A stretch of DNA of 64,000 bases from assembly GCA_937934655.1 (NCBI GenBank), contig CALGZB010000016.1:1-64000 (forward strand), read 5' to 3'. Position 1 is the stretch's first letter. The number at the start of each line of letters is the position of its first letter. The DNA comes from an uncultured Acidimicrobiales bacterium (GTDB taxonomy: Bacteria > Actinomycetota > Acidimicrobiia > Acidimicrobiales > SHLQ01). A program made the translations under genes and the position numbers. Below the pieces are notes generated by a model that had not been told where the DNA came from, ran no database searches, and was given only the letters and a program-made list of their open reading frames with translations. This document shows positions 7,943-16,437 of this stretch, piece by piece.

Positions 7943-9211
7943 CTAGCGAAACCGTTGAAGAGCTTCTTGGGCCCCGTCTGCCATCACCAGAACCGCGGCC
8001 GAACCGCGGGTTGCATTGGCAACGGGAAGCTCAACGGTCTCCGGCGTTGTGGCGCTCATCAGGCGACCAAAGTCCACGGCTTCTCGGAAACTCAGCGTTT
8101 CGTCGATGCGAATATCGCCGGTGATCGATCCGGCAATGCTGTTGAGCTTGAGCGGGTCGCGAACCCCCGACATCTTCGACAGGGTGGCCCGCAGGAAGAT
8201 CTGTTGGCGTTCAATGCGGCCCAAGTCGCCGGTGCCGTCGACCTTGGGTTGGCCGTCGATCACCTCGGTGTACGCACGGGACCGGACGTAAGCAAGCGCC
8301 TGGACGCCATCGAGCGTGGTGGTTCCGGGCTGGCTTACGTCGAGCCCAGACTTTCGGTCATAGGTGACGTGATCGAACGTGATATCGATCCCGCCCACTG
8401 CATCGACAAGGTTCTTGAAGCCGGCGAAGTCGACTTCGGCGTAGTGGTGAACCGGAACACCCAAGGCGTCTTGGACCGTGTTGATCAACCGTTCCGGGCC
8501 GCCCTGGATCGCTGTGTTAATGCGTTGCTCGCCACCAGTTCCCGAAATGGGGACCCAGAGGTCTCTGGGGAGCGGAAGCATGAGGTTTCCGTCGTCCTTC
8601 ACCCGAACGAGGATAACGGTGTCGGTGCGTTCGCCGCCCACGTCGCCGATTGCGCCCGCATCGGGGGAGTCGGGGTCGATGTTCTCGCGGGAGTCAGACC
8701 CGACCACCAGAAAGTTGATGCCGTCAGAGCCAAGCCCGCCGACGCCGCCGCTCGACGGGTCGGTCAGTGCCTGCTCCACCGGAACCCGGTCGATCGACGA
8801 GAAGTTTCGAGTGAGATACAAAAGTTCGGCCACGATGCCAATGAGCAACACCAGAACGCCGATGAGGATCCATCGCCCGTAACGTCGCTTCCGGCGAGGT
8901 TTGGCCGGTGCGTGTCCCGGAGGGTCGTATCGGTGGGGATCTGCGCTTCCAGCGAGGCCGGGTTCATCCTGGGGTGCAGGGACCGAAAAGGATCGATTGT
9001 CACGACCGCCGCTCGTATCGGTGGATTCCGCTCTGACCTCGTAATCCTCGTAATCCTCGTAATCCTCGGAGAGGTGAGCGTCGGAGTCGTCGAAGACCGA
9101 GGCGCCAGCGGGCGGGTCGTAATCGGAGGCTCGCGGACGAGTGGTTCGGTCGGTTCGATTGTGCGTGGTGGGCCGCTCGCGACGTTCCGGGCCTTGGTTG
9201 TCGCCTGTCAT
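7943..9211 (-). CDS. LytR-CpsA-Psr (LCP) family cell-wall ligase
   Basis: 422 residues from ATG 9211, chosen because AAAGGA lies just upstream; a TTG at 9229 would add six residues. A long charged cytoplasmic N-terminus (about 125 residues, with DYE repeated three times) precedes one membrane segment, YGRWILIGVLVLLIGIVAEL. The LCP domain follows: NFLVVGSDSRENID, GERTDTVILVRV, LPLPRDLWVPISG, RINTAI, and GVQALAYVRSRAYTE with GRIERQQIF, the arginine-rich lipid phosphate-binding signature. LCP proteins transfer polyprenyl-linked glycans (arabinogalactan or teichoic-type polymers) onto peptidoglycan. The AftD-like glycan cluster at 42-54 kb could supply such a polymer (inference). Confidence 0.92.
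   Translation of the reverse strand: MTGDNQGPERRERPTTHNRTDRTTRPRASDYDPPAGASVFDDSDAHLSEDYEDYEDYEVRAESTDTSGGRDNRSFSVPAPQDEPGLAGSADPHRYDPPGHAPAKPRRKRRYGRWILIGVLVLLIGIVAELLYLTRNFSSIDRVPVEQALTDPSSGGVGGLGSDGINFLVVGSDSRENIDPDSPDAGAIGDVGGERTDTVILVRVKDDGNLMLPLPRDLWVPISGTGGEQRINTAIQGGPERLINTVQDALGVPVHHYAEVDFAGFKNLVDAVGGIDITFDHVTYDRKSGLDVSQPGTTTLDGVQALAYVRSRAYTEVIDGQPKVDGTGDLGRIERQQIFLRATLSKMSGVRDPLKLNSIAGSITGDIRIDETLSFREAVDFGRLMSATTPETVELPVANATRGSAAVLVMADGAQEALQRFR
9041..9067 (-). repeat. 9-bp tandem repeat x3 inside the LCP gene
   Basis: GTAATCCTC is repeated three times exactly (9041-9049, 9050-9058, 9059-9067). In the gene it encodes the acidic DYE triplets of the cytoplasmic N-terminus. Copy number can change without a frameshift because the unit is 9 bp. 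Confidence 0.85.
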
Positions 9212-9220
9212 GCATTCCTT

Positions 9221-9239
9221 TACCGCCAAATCGGCGGTA
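9221..9239. promoter_or_regulatory. Inverted repeat in divergent LCP/M23 promoter region
   Basis: TACCGCC (9221-9227) and GGCGGTA (9233-9239) form a perfect 7-bp inverted repeat with loop AAATC. It overlaps the 5' leader of the LCP gene and lies 56 bases before the M23 gene, so it could be an operator or a small RNA hairpin. Confidence 0.4.
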
Positions 9240-9294
9240 GATTAGTCAACTGCGGGCGGAGCCACATTTCGGCAACCGCATTTGGGACATCATT

Positions 9295-10470
9295 GTGCCT
9301 GTCATTCTGAACAATTCCGTCGCGCGGCGCTTGATCGTCGTGGTGATGAGCATGCTGTTGCTCCTCACGTCTTCTGCCGTCGCGTCCGACGAGGGCGAAC
9401 TGAAGACCGAAATCGAACAGGCAAAAGCGGCGAAGGAAGCCGCCCGAGCAGAAGCAGCCGATGCCGCAGCACAGGTCGATGTCGCGCAGGCCGAGGCCCA
9501 AGAAGTGCAGGATGCGCTCGATGCCATCACCGAAGCCGTCGATTCGCAAGAAGCTCATGTCGCACGGGTAAAGCTGGAGTTGGCCAACGCCCGCCAGTTC
9601 GTGAAGGAGAACAAGGTCCGCCAGGAGCTCATCTCGAGCACGATCGACGAGGCGGCGCTCAACGCGAAGCGATTTGCTGTCGACGCGTATATGGGGACCA
9701 GCGATCCCAAAGAGGTCTGGCTCGAGAACTCCGACCTCTCACAGTCGGTTCGCAAGGTCAGCTACCTCGACGTGGTCAACCAAGACCGCGGCGACAGCTT
9801 CGATGATCTTCGACAACTGCGAGCCGATCAAGACGACGCCACCCAGGCCGCTAAATTGGCCCGGGCCGAGGTAAAAACGCTTTCCGAAGAGGTCGAGGCC
9901 GAACTCCAACTGCTCGAAGAGCGACAAGCCGTCCAGGCAGAGCTGCGTATCGCTGCGCAGGCCCGACTCGACGAATGGATCGCCAAACAAGCCGACCACC
10001 TCGAGGATGAAGAAGAGTTCGAGGCCATCATTCGCAAGAAAGAAGCTGAACTCGACGAACTTTTGAACCCGCCCGCTCGTAACGGCTGGGTTCGCCCCAC
10101 CGCCGGCAAGGTCGGCTCGGGCTTTGGTCTTCGCCGGCACCCGATCCTTGGGTACAGCCGAATGCATAACGGCGTCGATATGAGTGGCGGCCATGGCGCC
10201 GCTATCGTCGCTGCGGCCAACGGTGAAGTGATTCACGCTGGCTGGTACGGCGGTTGTGGCTACACCGTCGTCATCGCCCACGGCGGAGGGCTTACCTCCC
10301 GCTATTGCCACCAAGGCGAAGGCGCTATCCAGGTGAGCGTAGGCGAGCGAGTTACCGCAGGTGTTCGAATCGGAAGCGTTGGAAGTACTGGCCTGTCGAC
10401 CGGCCCGCACTTGCACTTCGAGATCCGCATCAACGGCACCGCAGTAAACCCGCTCGACTACATCCCGTAG
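9295..10470 (+). CDS. Secreted coiled-coil M23 (LytM) metallopeptidase
   Basis: 391 residues from GTG 9295. Signal peptide RRLIVVVMSMLLLLTSSAVA ends near AVASDEGE. Residues about 36-255 are a long Ala/Glu/Gln-rich coiled coil (EIEQAKAAKEAARAEA and on), as in EnvC/RipC/PcsB-type amidase activators and hydrolases. The C-terminal LytM domain has SGFGLRRHPILGYSRMHNGV with the following Asp, a third His in RYCHQGEG, and GPHLHFEIR. All metal ligands are therefore present and the protein should be an active endopeptidase. The coiled coil usually couples such enzymes to a division ABC complex (FtsEX); none is in the window. It is divergent from the LCP gene and upstream of divIVA. Confidence 0.9.
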   Translation: MPVILNNSVARRLIVVVMSMLLLLTSSAVASDEGELKTEIEQAKAAKEAARAEAADAAAQVDVAQAEAQEVQDALDAITEAVDSQEAHVARVKLELANARQFVKENKVRQELISSTIDEAALNAKRFAVDAYMGTSDPKEVWLENSDLSQSVRKVSYLDVVNQDRGDSFDDLRQLRADQDDATQAAKLARAEVKTLSEEVEAELQLLEERQAVQAELRIAAQARLDEWIAKQADHLEDEEEFEAIIRKKEAELDELLNPPARNGWVRPTAGKVGSGFGLRRHPILGYSRMHNGVDMSGGHGAAIVAAANGEVIHAGWYGGCGYTVVIAHGGGLTSRYCHQGEGAIQVSVGERVTAGVRIGSVGSTGLSTGPHLHFEIRINGTAVNPLDYIP

Positions 10471-10676
10471 GCCGCCTCGTCACATATCGCCTGCTCAGCG
10501 AGCGGCGGTACCGGTTGTTGGCTCCGCGGATAGCGACATTTGCGTTGGGTGTGTTAACAATGTTGCTGTTGTAAAACGTGCGGACGTTAGTGGGCCGATC
10601 GGCTCAAATCGCGGATCGCACTGGAATTTCATGGGTTCGTGCGCCAACATTGGGGCCCGGCATCTATTTGGGAGTG

Positions 10677-11420
10677 ATGACAAATATGGCAGCTGACCGA
10701 GGCCTTACTGGCCGCGACGTGATCGCCAAGACCTTTTCGAACAAAAGTCGAAAAGGCTACGAACCAACAGAGGTCGATACCTACCTCGAGCAGGTAGCGG
10801 CTCAGATCGACTCGCTCCACGCCGAAATCGGTCGCCTCAGCGCCGAGCTCGACGCCTGTGTTGGAGAACGGAACAAACTCGCATCGGCACCGCCGCCTGC
10901 GCCGGTTGCCGCACCACTGCCTGCACCCGAGCCAATCGTTGCCGCCGCCGCAGCTCCGGACGTTGTTGCTGCTGCAGCACCGGCGCCAGTTGCCGAAGCT
11001 GTCGAAGGCCCTGCGCAGCAGGCCGCCAACGAAGAAGCAGCCGAAGTTATCCTCCGTATGGCGCAACGTGCATCGGCCGACGCCATCGGCGAAGCCCGCA
11101 CCCGTGCCAACGAGATCATCGCTGAAGCCGAAGTTCGCTCCACCGAGATCGCCCGCGAGTCCGACCGCAAAGCATTCGAAGCCGCAAGCCGCCTCCAGGG
11201 CGACCTTCGGGCACTCGAAGGCGACGTCGACAACCGCAAACTCGAACTCGAACGAGTCGAAGGCGCAATCGTGGTCGAGCAACACCGTCTGCGTCAGATG
11301 GCCGACGATCTCATGGGTCTGGCCAACACCTACACGCCGCCGATGCCAGCACCGGTCGCTGAGGATAACGTCATCGACCTCACCGCATCCGAGAGCGCAA
11401 GCGATAGCACCATCGGCTAA
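10677..11420 (+). CDS. DivIVA/Wag31-like polar or septal coiled-coil protein
   Basis: 247 residues from ATG 10677; an overlapping GTG at 10674 and an ATG at 10686 are alternatives. A longer upstream frame exists but has no family match. The N-terminal DivIVA signature is RDVIAKTFSNKSRKGYEPTE followed by VDTYLEQVAAQID, the membrane-curvature binding element plus first coiled coil. A Pro/Ala-rich linker (about residues 62-120) precedes a second coiled coil rich in Ala, Glu and Arg. The tail ends NVIDLTASESAS. DivIVA marks cell poles and septa and recruits wall synthesis in actinobacteria. It follows an M23 peptidase gene and is closed by a strong terminator. Confidence 0.85.
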   Translation: MTNMAADRGLTGRDVIAKTFSNKSRKGYEPTEVDTYLEQVAAQIDSLHAEIGRLSAELDACVGERNKLASAPPPAPVAAPLPAPEPIVAAAAAPDVVAAAAPAPVAEAVEGPAQQAANEEAAEVILRMAQRASADAIGEARTRANEIIAEAEVRSTEIARESDRKAFEAASRLQGDLRALEGDVDNRKLELERVEGAIVVEQHRLRQMADDLMGLANTYTPPMPAPVAEDNVIDLTASESASDSTIG

Positions 11421-11463
11421 CTCGCCCGGCGGTCAACTCCCGACCGCCACCACTAGCACTCCC

Positions 11464-11495
11464 ACAACGGCCTCACGGATTCGTGAGGCCGTTGT
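11464..11495 (+). terminator. Strong hairpin after the DivIVA gene
   Basis: ACAACGGCCTCACG (11464-11477) and CGTGAGGCCGTTGT (11482-11495) form a perfect 14-bp stem with a 4-base GATT loop. It starts 43 bases after the DivIVA stop. No T-run follows, which is common for actinobacterial terminators. Confidence 0.8.
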
Positions 11496-11546
11496 CGCGC
11501 CCGCTTGCGGATTGGTGCCGGCTGGTGCTGCGAATAGGGTTGCGCT

Positions 11547-12473
11547 GTGTCTGATGAAACCGCTGGGTCGTCCCAAGAAAGTGTTTCCTACGAGACCACA
11601 TCCGAGAAGTTGCTTCTTGCCTCGATAGGCGATCTCGTCGAAGACGTTGTCGTTCACCTGCGCTCCGATCCACGGAAAGGCACCGATACGCCGACATCCA
11701 TCGTTCGGCGTCGCGGCGGGAGCGCCGCGAACGTGGCTGTTCTTGCCGCCGATTCGGATACGCCAAGCCGGTTTATCGGCCAAGTTGGCGATGATCCGCT
11801 TGGCATCCGGCTCATCGAGGAACTCCGACGCCACAACGTCGACACGATTGTGACGACCCATGGGACCACCGGGTCGATCGTGGTTCTCGTCGACCACAAG
11901 GGCGAACGCACGTTTCTGACCGACCGTGGTGCAGCCTCGAAACTCGCCGGTGTGGGCCCGAATGTTCTCGATAACGTCGGCGTGCTCCACATGCCCGTGT
12001 ACTGCCTTGCGGCTGATCCGCTTGCCCGGACCGCATCAAGGCTTGCCGGCGACGCCGTGGCACGAAACATCCCGGTAACCATCGACCTCTCGTCGACCTC
12101 GGTGATCGAAGAGTTCGGACATGCCGAGCTGTTGTCGTTCATCGAGACCCTAGGGCCAGAGGTGGTGTTCGGAAACCAGCAAGAACACCGGTCGCTCCGT
12201 TTGGGCGAACGCGACCCGGTTCCGGGTGCAGGCGTCACGATCATCAAAGGCGGCGCCGAACCAACACTCATTATCAAGCCGAATGGCGACGTTATCTCCG
12301 TGCCGGTGAGGCCGGTAGCGAACGTCCTCGACACCACGGGTGCCGGTGACGCGTTCGCCGCTGGGTACCTCGGGGCTCTTCTTAACGGCTCGTCACCGAG
12401 GGGCGCCGTTGATGGCGCTCACCGGCTAGCGGCACGGGTACTCGGCAGCGCCGGGGCCACGCTCGGTTCCTAA
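11547..12473 (+). CDS. psuK: PfkB-family sugar kinase, probable pseudouridine kinase
   Basis: 308 residues from GTG 11547 with AGGG about 9 bases upstream. Ribokinase-fold features: LLLASIGDLVEDVVV at the start, RRRGGSAANVAVLAA (sugar-binding GG motif), FIGQVGDDPLG, and the C-terminal anion hole and catalytic base VLDTTGAGDAFAAGYLGALL. PfkB members phosphorylate many sugars and nucleosides. The next gene, 108 bases downstream on the same strand, is psuG, so phosphorylation of pseudouridine to pseudouridine 5'-phosphate is the most likely reaction. The family is certain; the substrate is inferred from context. Confidence 0.8.
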   Translation: MSDETAGSSQESVSYETTSEKLLLASIGDLVEDVVVHLRSDPRKGTDTPTSIVRRRGGSAANVAVLAADSDTPSRFIGQVGDDPLGIRLIEELRRHNVDTIVTTHGTTGSIVVLVDHKGERTFLTDRGAASKLAGVGPNVLDNVGVLHMPVYCLAADPLARTASRLAGDAVARNIPVTIDLSSTSVIEEFGHAELLSFIETLGPEVVFGNQQEHRSLRLGERDPVPGAGVTIIKGGAEPTLIIKPNGDVISVPVRPVANVLDTTGAGDAFAAGYLGALLNGSSPRGAVDGAHRLAARVLGSAGATLGS

Positions 12474-12581
12474 GCAGTATCAACGCCATACGCAAAAACT
12501 GGCGGGTGTCGCAGTCTCCCCACCAGAGTGCGATAGGAAGATGCCCATGCATCACATCTCTCTTCCACGGGAATCTCGACG

Positions 12582-13475
12582 ATGATCATCATTAGCGACG
12601 CCGTGCAAACTGCACTGATTGATGGCCAGCCAGTTGTGGCCCTCGAAAGTACGATCTTTTCTAACCTTGGCCTGCCCTCACCGGCCAACGAAGAGGCGCT
12701 CGAGCGCTGTATTGGCGCCATCGAAGACGGCGGCGGAATTGCTGCCATTACTGCGGTGATCGACGGTGTGCCACGAGTCGGCCTCGACCCTTCCGAACAT
12801 GACCGGATTCTCGGCCCGGCTGCAAAGGCTGCCGAACGTGAACTGCCGGTGGCAGTTGCTGCTGGATGGCCGGTCGGTGCGACCACCGTGTCGGCATCGC
12901 TCTTCTTGGCAGCAAAAGCTGGCGTCCGCGTGTTCGCCACCGGCGGAATCGGTGGGGTGCATCGAGGCGATGCTCACGATGTCAGCGCCGACCTCGGCGC
13001 GCTCGCCGAACACCCTGTCGTCACGGTATGCGCCGGCGCCAAGAACTTTCTCGACCTAGCCCGCACCGTCGAGCACCTCGAAACGCTCGGCGTGCCGGTG
13101 CTCGGTTTACAGACCGACGAGTTTCCTGCGTTTTACGCTCGGACGAGTGGTGTGCGGATCCCGCAGCGGATCGAATCACCGTCGGAGGTTGCGGCGATCG
13201 CCGATGCGCAACACCAGCTCGGACGAGTCGGCGGCGTCCTGGTTACCGTGCCGATCCCCGAGGCCGATGCCATCGCCGCCGATGTCATCGATACAGCGAT
13301 CGATACGGCCCTTGCCGAGGCCGACGCCGCCGGTCTTGTAGGAGCCGAGGTCACGCCGGCTGTACTCGCAGCGATTGGTGCCGCCACGCAGGGAGCCACC
13401 GTGCCAGCAAACTTGGCCCTCGCTGAGAACAACGCCCGGGTAGCGGTTGCTATCGCAGCTGCAATGGCCAGCTAG
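12582..13475 (+). CDS. psuG: Pseudouridine-5'-phosphate glycosidase
   Basis: 297 residues, typical for PsuG, which splits pseudouridine 5'-phosphate into uracil and ribose 5-phosphate (a C-C glycosidic bond). Family motifs in order: VALESTIFSNLGLPSPANEE, TTVSASLFLAAKAGVRVFAT followed by GGIGGVHRGD, TVCAGAKNFLDLARTVEHLE, and LGLQTDEFPAFYARTSG. The C-terminal helix TVPANLALAENNARVAVAIA is also typical. With psuK it lets the cell salvage pseudouridine released by RNA turnover. Its stop codon overlaps that of the convergent ABC1 kinase gene by 4 bases. Confidence 0.95.
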   Translation: MIIISDAVQTALIDGQPVVALESTIFSNLGLPSPANEEALERCIGAIEDGGGIAAITAVIDGVPRVGLDPSEHDRILGPAAKAAERELPVAVAAGWPVGATTVSASLFLAAKAGVRVFATGGIGGVHRGDAHDVSADLGALAEHPVVTVCAGAKNFLDLARTVEHLETLGVPVLGLQTDEFPAFYARTSGVRIPQRIESPSEVAAIADAQHQLGRVGGVLVTVPIPEADAIAADVIDTAIDTALAEADAAGLVGAEVTPAVLAAIGAATQGATVPANLALAENNARVAVAIAAAMAS

Positions 13476-14992
13476 TCCTGGGGCTTCGACGCCAACCATT
13501 CGGCTTCTTGCTGACCCTTTGGGGTCGACGGTTCGCCATCGACCCAAGGCCACAGCTCACCAGCGATCCGCCGCCAGTTGGCGGTGGCCTCGAGGTGGGC
13601 GAGTAGGGCATAGAGCCCCAAGTTGATGCGCTGGATGAGCGCAAACGATGGTGGCACATTCGCGTATTTGAGAATCTCGTTGGACTTGTGATCGAAGGTC
13701 CGACGGAGAGTCTCTGACGCATATTCGGCGTTGAGGGTGGTTGGCCCGTCGTGGCGGACGATCTCATAAAAGTGCAGAAACCAGTCGTGGATCTCTTCAT
13801 CGGTAAAGGGCGCATCGGGGCGCAGTAGCTCGCCCACCTCGAGCGCGGACCGGAATTCGGAGATCTGATCGGAGAGGACGGTTTGGATGAGTGTGCCGAA
13901 GAGTTCGGTTTCGTCCTCGTCGAACCGGCGAACCAGTCCAAAGTCGAGGAACGTGACGTGTCCGCCTGGGCGGAAGAGGTAATTGCCAGGGTGTGGGTCG
14001 GCGTTAAATGCTCGAAGCCGGTACAAGCTGCGGAACACAAACCGAAAGACCGTCTCGGCGGCCAGGTTCTGCTCGTCTTGACTCCATGTTTCGAGTTCGC
14101 TGAATCGTTCGCCCTCGGCGAACTCGGAGGTAAGTACACGCGAGGTCGAAAGGTCGTCGTAGACCTCGGGGATGTGAATGAACGGGTGACCGCGGTAGAA
14201 CGCAGCGAAGTGCCGTTGGTTGTTGGCCTCGAGCTCATAGTCGAGTTCTTCGGTGATTCGCAGCTTGAGTTCTTCGGCCAGCGGCGCAGGATCGAGCCCG
14301 GGAAAGATCATTGCCATGATGCGACCGAGTAGGTCGGTGTTGTCGAGGTCCGCCGCGATTGCTTCGTCGATGCCTGGGTACTGCACCTTCACGACAACCT
14401 CTCGGCCATCGTGGGTGGTCGCCCGATGGACCTGCCCGATGGACGCTGCAGCGATGGGTTCGGGCGAGAAGTACGAAAACAACGAATCGAGGTCGTAGCC
14501 AAGCTCGCGTTCGATCGCCCAACGAGCGAGCGCGGCATCCATCGGCGGCGCGTCTTGCTGAAGCTGACCGAGGGCAAGGCGGACGGGTTCCGGCAGCCCA
14601 TCGTCGAGGTAGCTGGCCATTTGGCCGAGTTTCATGAGGGCGCCCTTCATCTCGCCGAGTTCGTCGGCGATGTGTTGGGCGGTGCGGGTTTGGAACTCGG
14701 CATCGAGCTCTTCTCGTCGAGCCTTCGGCGTCACTGCTCGGCGCGCTTTATGGACAGCTGCTTCGGCGCCGAGACGAGTCGTCATCTGGGCGACGGACCG
14801 GTTGCGCTGGAATCTGCTGGTTCGCTGGAGTCCGCCCTGCCCGGTGGGCGGGGGAGTCGGGTGCGAGGTGTTTGGGGCGGCGGTCCTTCGTGAGCGCAGC
14901 ACCACAGCAGTAGCAGCCGCAGCCGGGACGAGTGCGATGCCGAGGAGCCGGACGGGATGTGCAGGACGGCGGGGGATATGCGGGGGCATCAC
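13472..14992 (-). CDS. ABC1/AarF/UbiB-family atypical kinase
   Basis: 506 residues. A short hydrophobic N-terminal stretch (VRLLGIALVPAAAATAVVL) is followed by the UbiB hallmarks: the KxGQ motif in MKGALMKLGQMASYLDD, the alanine-rich loop PIAAASIGQVHRATT, the lysine strand REVVVKVQYPG, the catalytic loop AFNADPHPGNYLF and VTFLDFGLVRR. Bacterial relatives support isoprenoid quinone synthesis or lipid homeostasis. Because the organism makes menaquinone (menB present), a ubiquinone role is unlikely and the function stays open. It is divergent from the J-domain gene and tail-to-tail overlapping with psuG. Confidence 0.88.
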   Translation of the reverse strand: MMPPHIPRRPAHPVRLLGIALVPAAAATAVVLRSRRTAAPNTSHPTPPPTGQGGLQRTSRFQRNRSVAQMTTRLGAEAAVHKARRAVTPKARREELDAEFQTRTAQHIADELGEMKGALMKLGQMASYLDDGLPEPVRLALGQLQQDAPPMDAALARWAIERELGYDLDSLFSYFSPEPIAAASIGQVHRATTHDGREVVVKVQYPGIDEAIAADLDNTDLLGRIMAMIFPGLDPAPLAEELKLRITEELDYELEANNQRHFAAFYRGHPFIHIPEVYDDLSTSRVLTSEFAEGERFSELETWSQDEQNLAAETVFRFVFRSLYRLRAFNADPHPGNYLFRPGGHVTFLDFGLVRRFDEDETELFGTLIQTVLSDQISEFRSALEVGELLRPDAPFTDEEIHDWFLHFYEIVRHDGPTTLNAEYASETLRRTFDHKSNEILKYANVPPSFALIQRINLGLYALLAHLEATANWRRIAGELWPWVDGEPSTPKGQQEAEWLASKPQD

Positions 14993-15048
14993 GCGAGCGT
15001 CTCACACGGGCTGCAGGCCCGGCGGTCAAGCCGGAAAAACTTCGACGT

Positions 15049-15645
15049 GTGAGCACGTCTGGGCGCCGCCCGATGTGGAAGCATCTGGAAGTGGATCGCG
15101 AGCGAGCGCTTGCCGTGCTTCGGCTCGGCCCAGAGGCAACACTCCAGCAGGCACGCGAGTCGTATCGGGGTTTGGTGCGTTCGAGTCACCCTGATCTCAT
15201 CGGCGCCGACGGCAACGAAGCGATGATTTCGCTCAATCAAGCGATGGCGATCATCGAAGAGCAACCGGACCCGGTCGTGTCAGGTGCGGATACCGATGCC
15301 CCTTCGGTCCAGGAATCCAACAGCTCTGAGGCGCCGATCGAGCTCATCGTGTTCGACGATGGTCTCACCCTCAACGCACCAGCCGACGAGTTGTTTTCTC
15401 GCCTTGCCGAGGCGCTCGACAAGGTTGGGGATCTCACCTATGCCGACGCATCGTCGGGTTATCTCGAGGCCGCGGTTTCGATGGGGAATCCCAGCGCAAG
15501 TCAGCTTGTCGTGAGCCTTCAGGGTCGTGGCGAACACACCGAGGCGTTCTTCACGCTCGAGTCGATGGGCGTCGAAACGCCGCCCGACCTCGTCGAGGTC
15601 GTGACGGCGATTGGAGCAGCGCTCGAAGGTCTTGACCCGATTTAG
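15049..15645 (+). CDS. J-domain (DnaJ-like) protein with uncharacterised C-terminal domain
   Basis: 198 residues from GTG 15049; ATG 15073 is an alternative, and an open frame extends further upstream into the divergent promoter. Residues about 18-70 form a short J-domain: AVLRLGPEATLQQARESYRG, then LVRSSHPDLIG with the HPD motif that stimulates Hsp70, then ISLNQAMAIIEE. After an acidic linker comes a roughly 110-residue domain starting ELIVFDDGLTLNAPADELF that I do not recognise. Without a DnaJ zinc region or peptide-binding domains it is an accessory co-chaperone. It ends 4 bases into the convergent GGDEF-like gene. Confidence 0.75.
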   Translation: MSTSGRRPMWKHLEVDRERALAVLRLGPEATLQQARESYRGLVRSSHPDLIGADGNEAMISLNQAMAIIEEQPDPVVSGADTDAPSVQESNSSEAPIELIVFDDGLTLNAPADELFSRLAEALDKVGDLTYADASSGYLEAAVSMGNPSASQLVVSLQGRGEHTEAFFTLESMGVETPPDLVEVVTAIGAALEGLDPI

Positions 15646-16169
15646 GCCGTGAGGCGAAGCTGGCGGCTATGGGCAACGGCTGCGCAGGCGTCGGCACGTG
15701 CCGCGGCTCCGTGGAGTCCAGCGCCATCGCTTCGACGGAGAGCAAAACCAATAGCTGCGTTGATGCCAGCAGAGCGGAGTGCGGTGTCGATCTTGCGGGC
15801 GAGTACCTCGGTTGCGCCAACGTTGGCGACCGGGATCATCAGCACACAGATCTCGTTTTCGTTGAGTACCCCGACACGGTTGGTGAACTGCAAGTTGTCG
15901 TTGACGACGGCCAGAATGGCTGCGGTGCGATCGTCGGTGGTGGTGTCGATGGGCGCAGAAGTTTCCTCAGCGCGGCCGGTGGCACCATGGTCGATGCTGA
16001 TGATGCCTGCCTGGAAGCCGGTGCGTTCGCATCGGAGGTCTTCCTCGGTCAGCAGTTCGCTCCATGCGTGTACTCCATGAAGTGCTGGCACTGCGTGGCG
16101 AGATGTCGACACGTTCGAAGCCAGCTTCGTGCTGGTTGGCTTCACCGTCTTGTTCGGTTGCATGCTCAC
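15642..16169 (-). CDS. Degenerate GGDEF-domain protein
   Basis: 175 residues. Residues about 90-170 follow the GGDEF fold: VNDNLQFTNRVGVLNENEIC then VLMIPVANVGATEVLARKID, and GINAAIGFALRRSDGAGL then a final ARADACAAVAHS resembling the ADxAMYxAK helix. The signature loop RxGGDEF is replaced by RVGVLNENEI, so diguanylate cyclase activity is not expected. It may bind c-di-GMP or GTP, or act as a protein-protein module. The N-terminal 80 residues include a short conserved-looking HAWSELLTEEDLRCERTGFQ but no domain I can name. The assignment rests on pattern only. Confidence 0.6.
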   Translation of the reverse strand: MSMQPNKTVKPTSTKLASNVSTSRHAVPALHGVHAWSELLTEEDLRCERTGFQAGIISIDHGATGRAEETSAPIDTTTDDRTAAILAVVNDNLQFTNRVGVLNENEICVLMIPVANVGATEVLARKIDTALRSAGINAAIGFALRRSDGAGLHGAAARADACAAVAHSRQLRLTA

Positions 16170-16196
16170 GTTGATTCCCCGTTGCGTAGGTTGTCG

Positions 16197-16218
16197 CTTC
16201 TGGGATTGGCCCCAGAAG
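16197..16218 (-). other. Hairpin in leader of the GGDEF-like gene
   Basis: CTTCTGGG (16197-16204) and CCCAGAAG (16211-16218) form a perfect 8-bp stem with loop ATTGGC, 28 bases upstream of the gene start at 16169. The rest of the 268-bp spacer to 16437 shows no gene. Confidence 0.4.
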
Positions 16219-16437
16219 GAGGGTTGAACTTCTCAAGGCCCCGGATTCCGCCCGTAACGTTGATATGGGCCATTCGGCCGGGAATGGTGGGTCGTGAGGA
16301 CTTACCTCGAAAAATCCCTCAATTCCGCGAGAACTCACCAAACTTGGGCACGTGTGTGACGGCGTAGCGAGGGTTTTCTGGCGATTCTGGGCCGATTCTC
16401 GGCCGAGAGTGTCACAGGGGGTCGGCAGTATGGAGAT

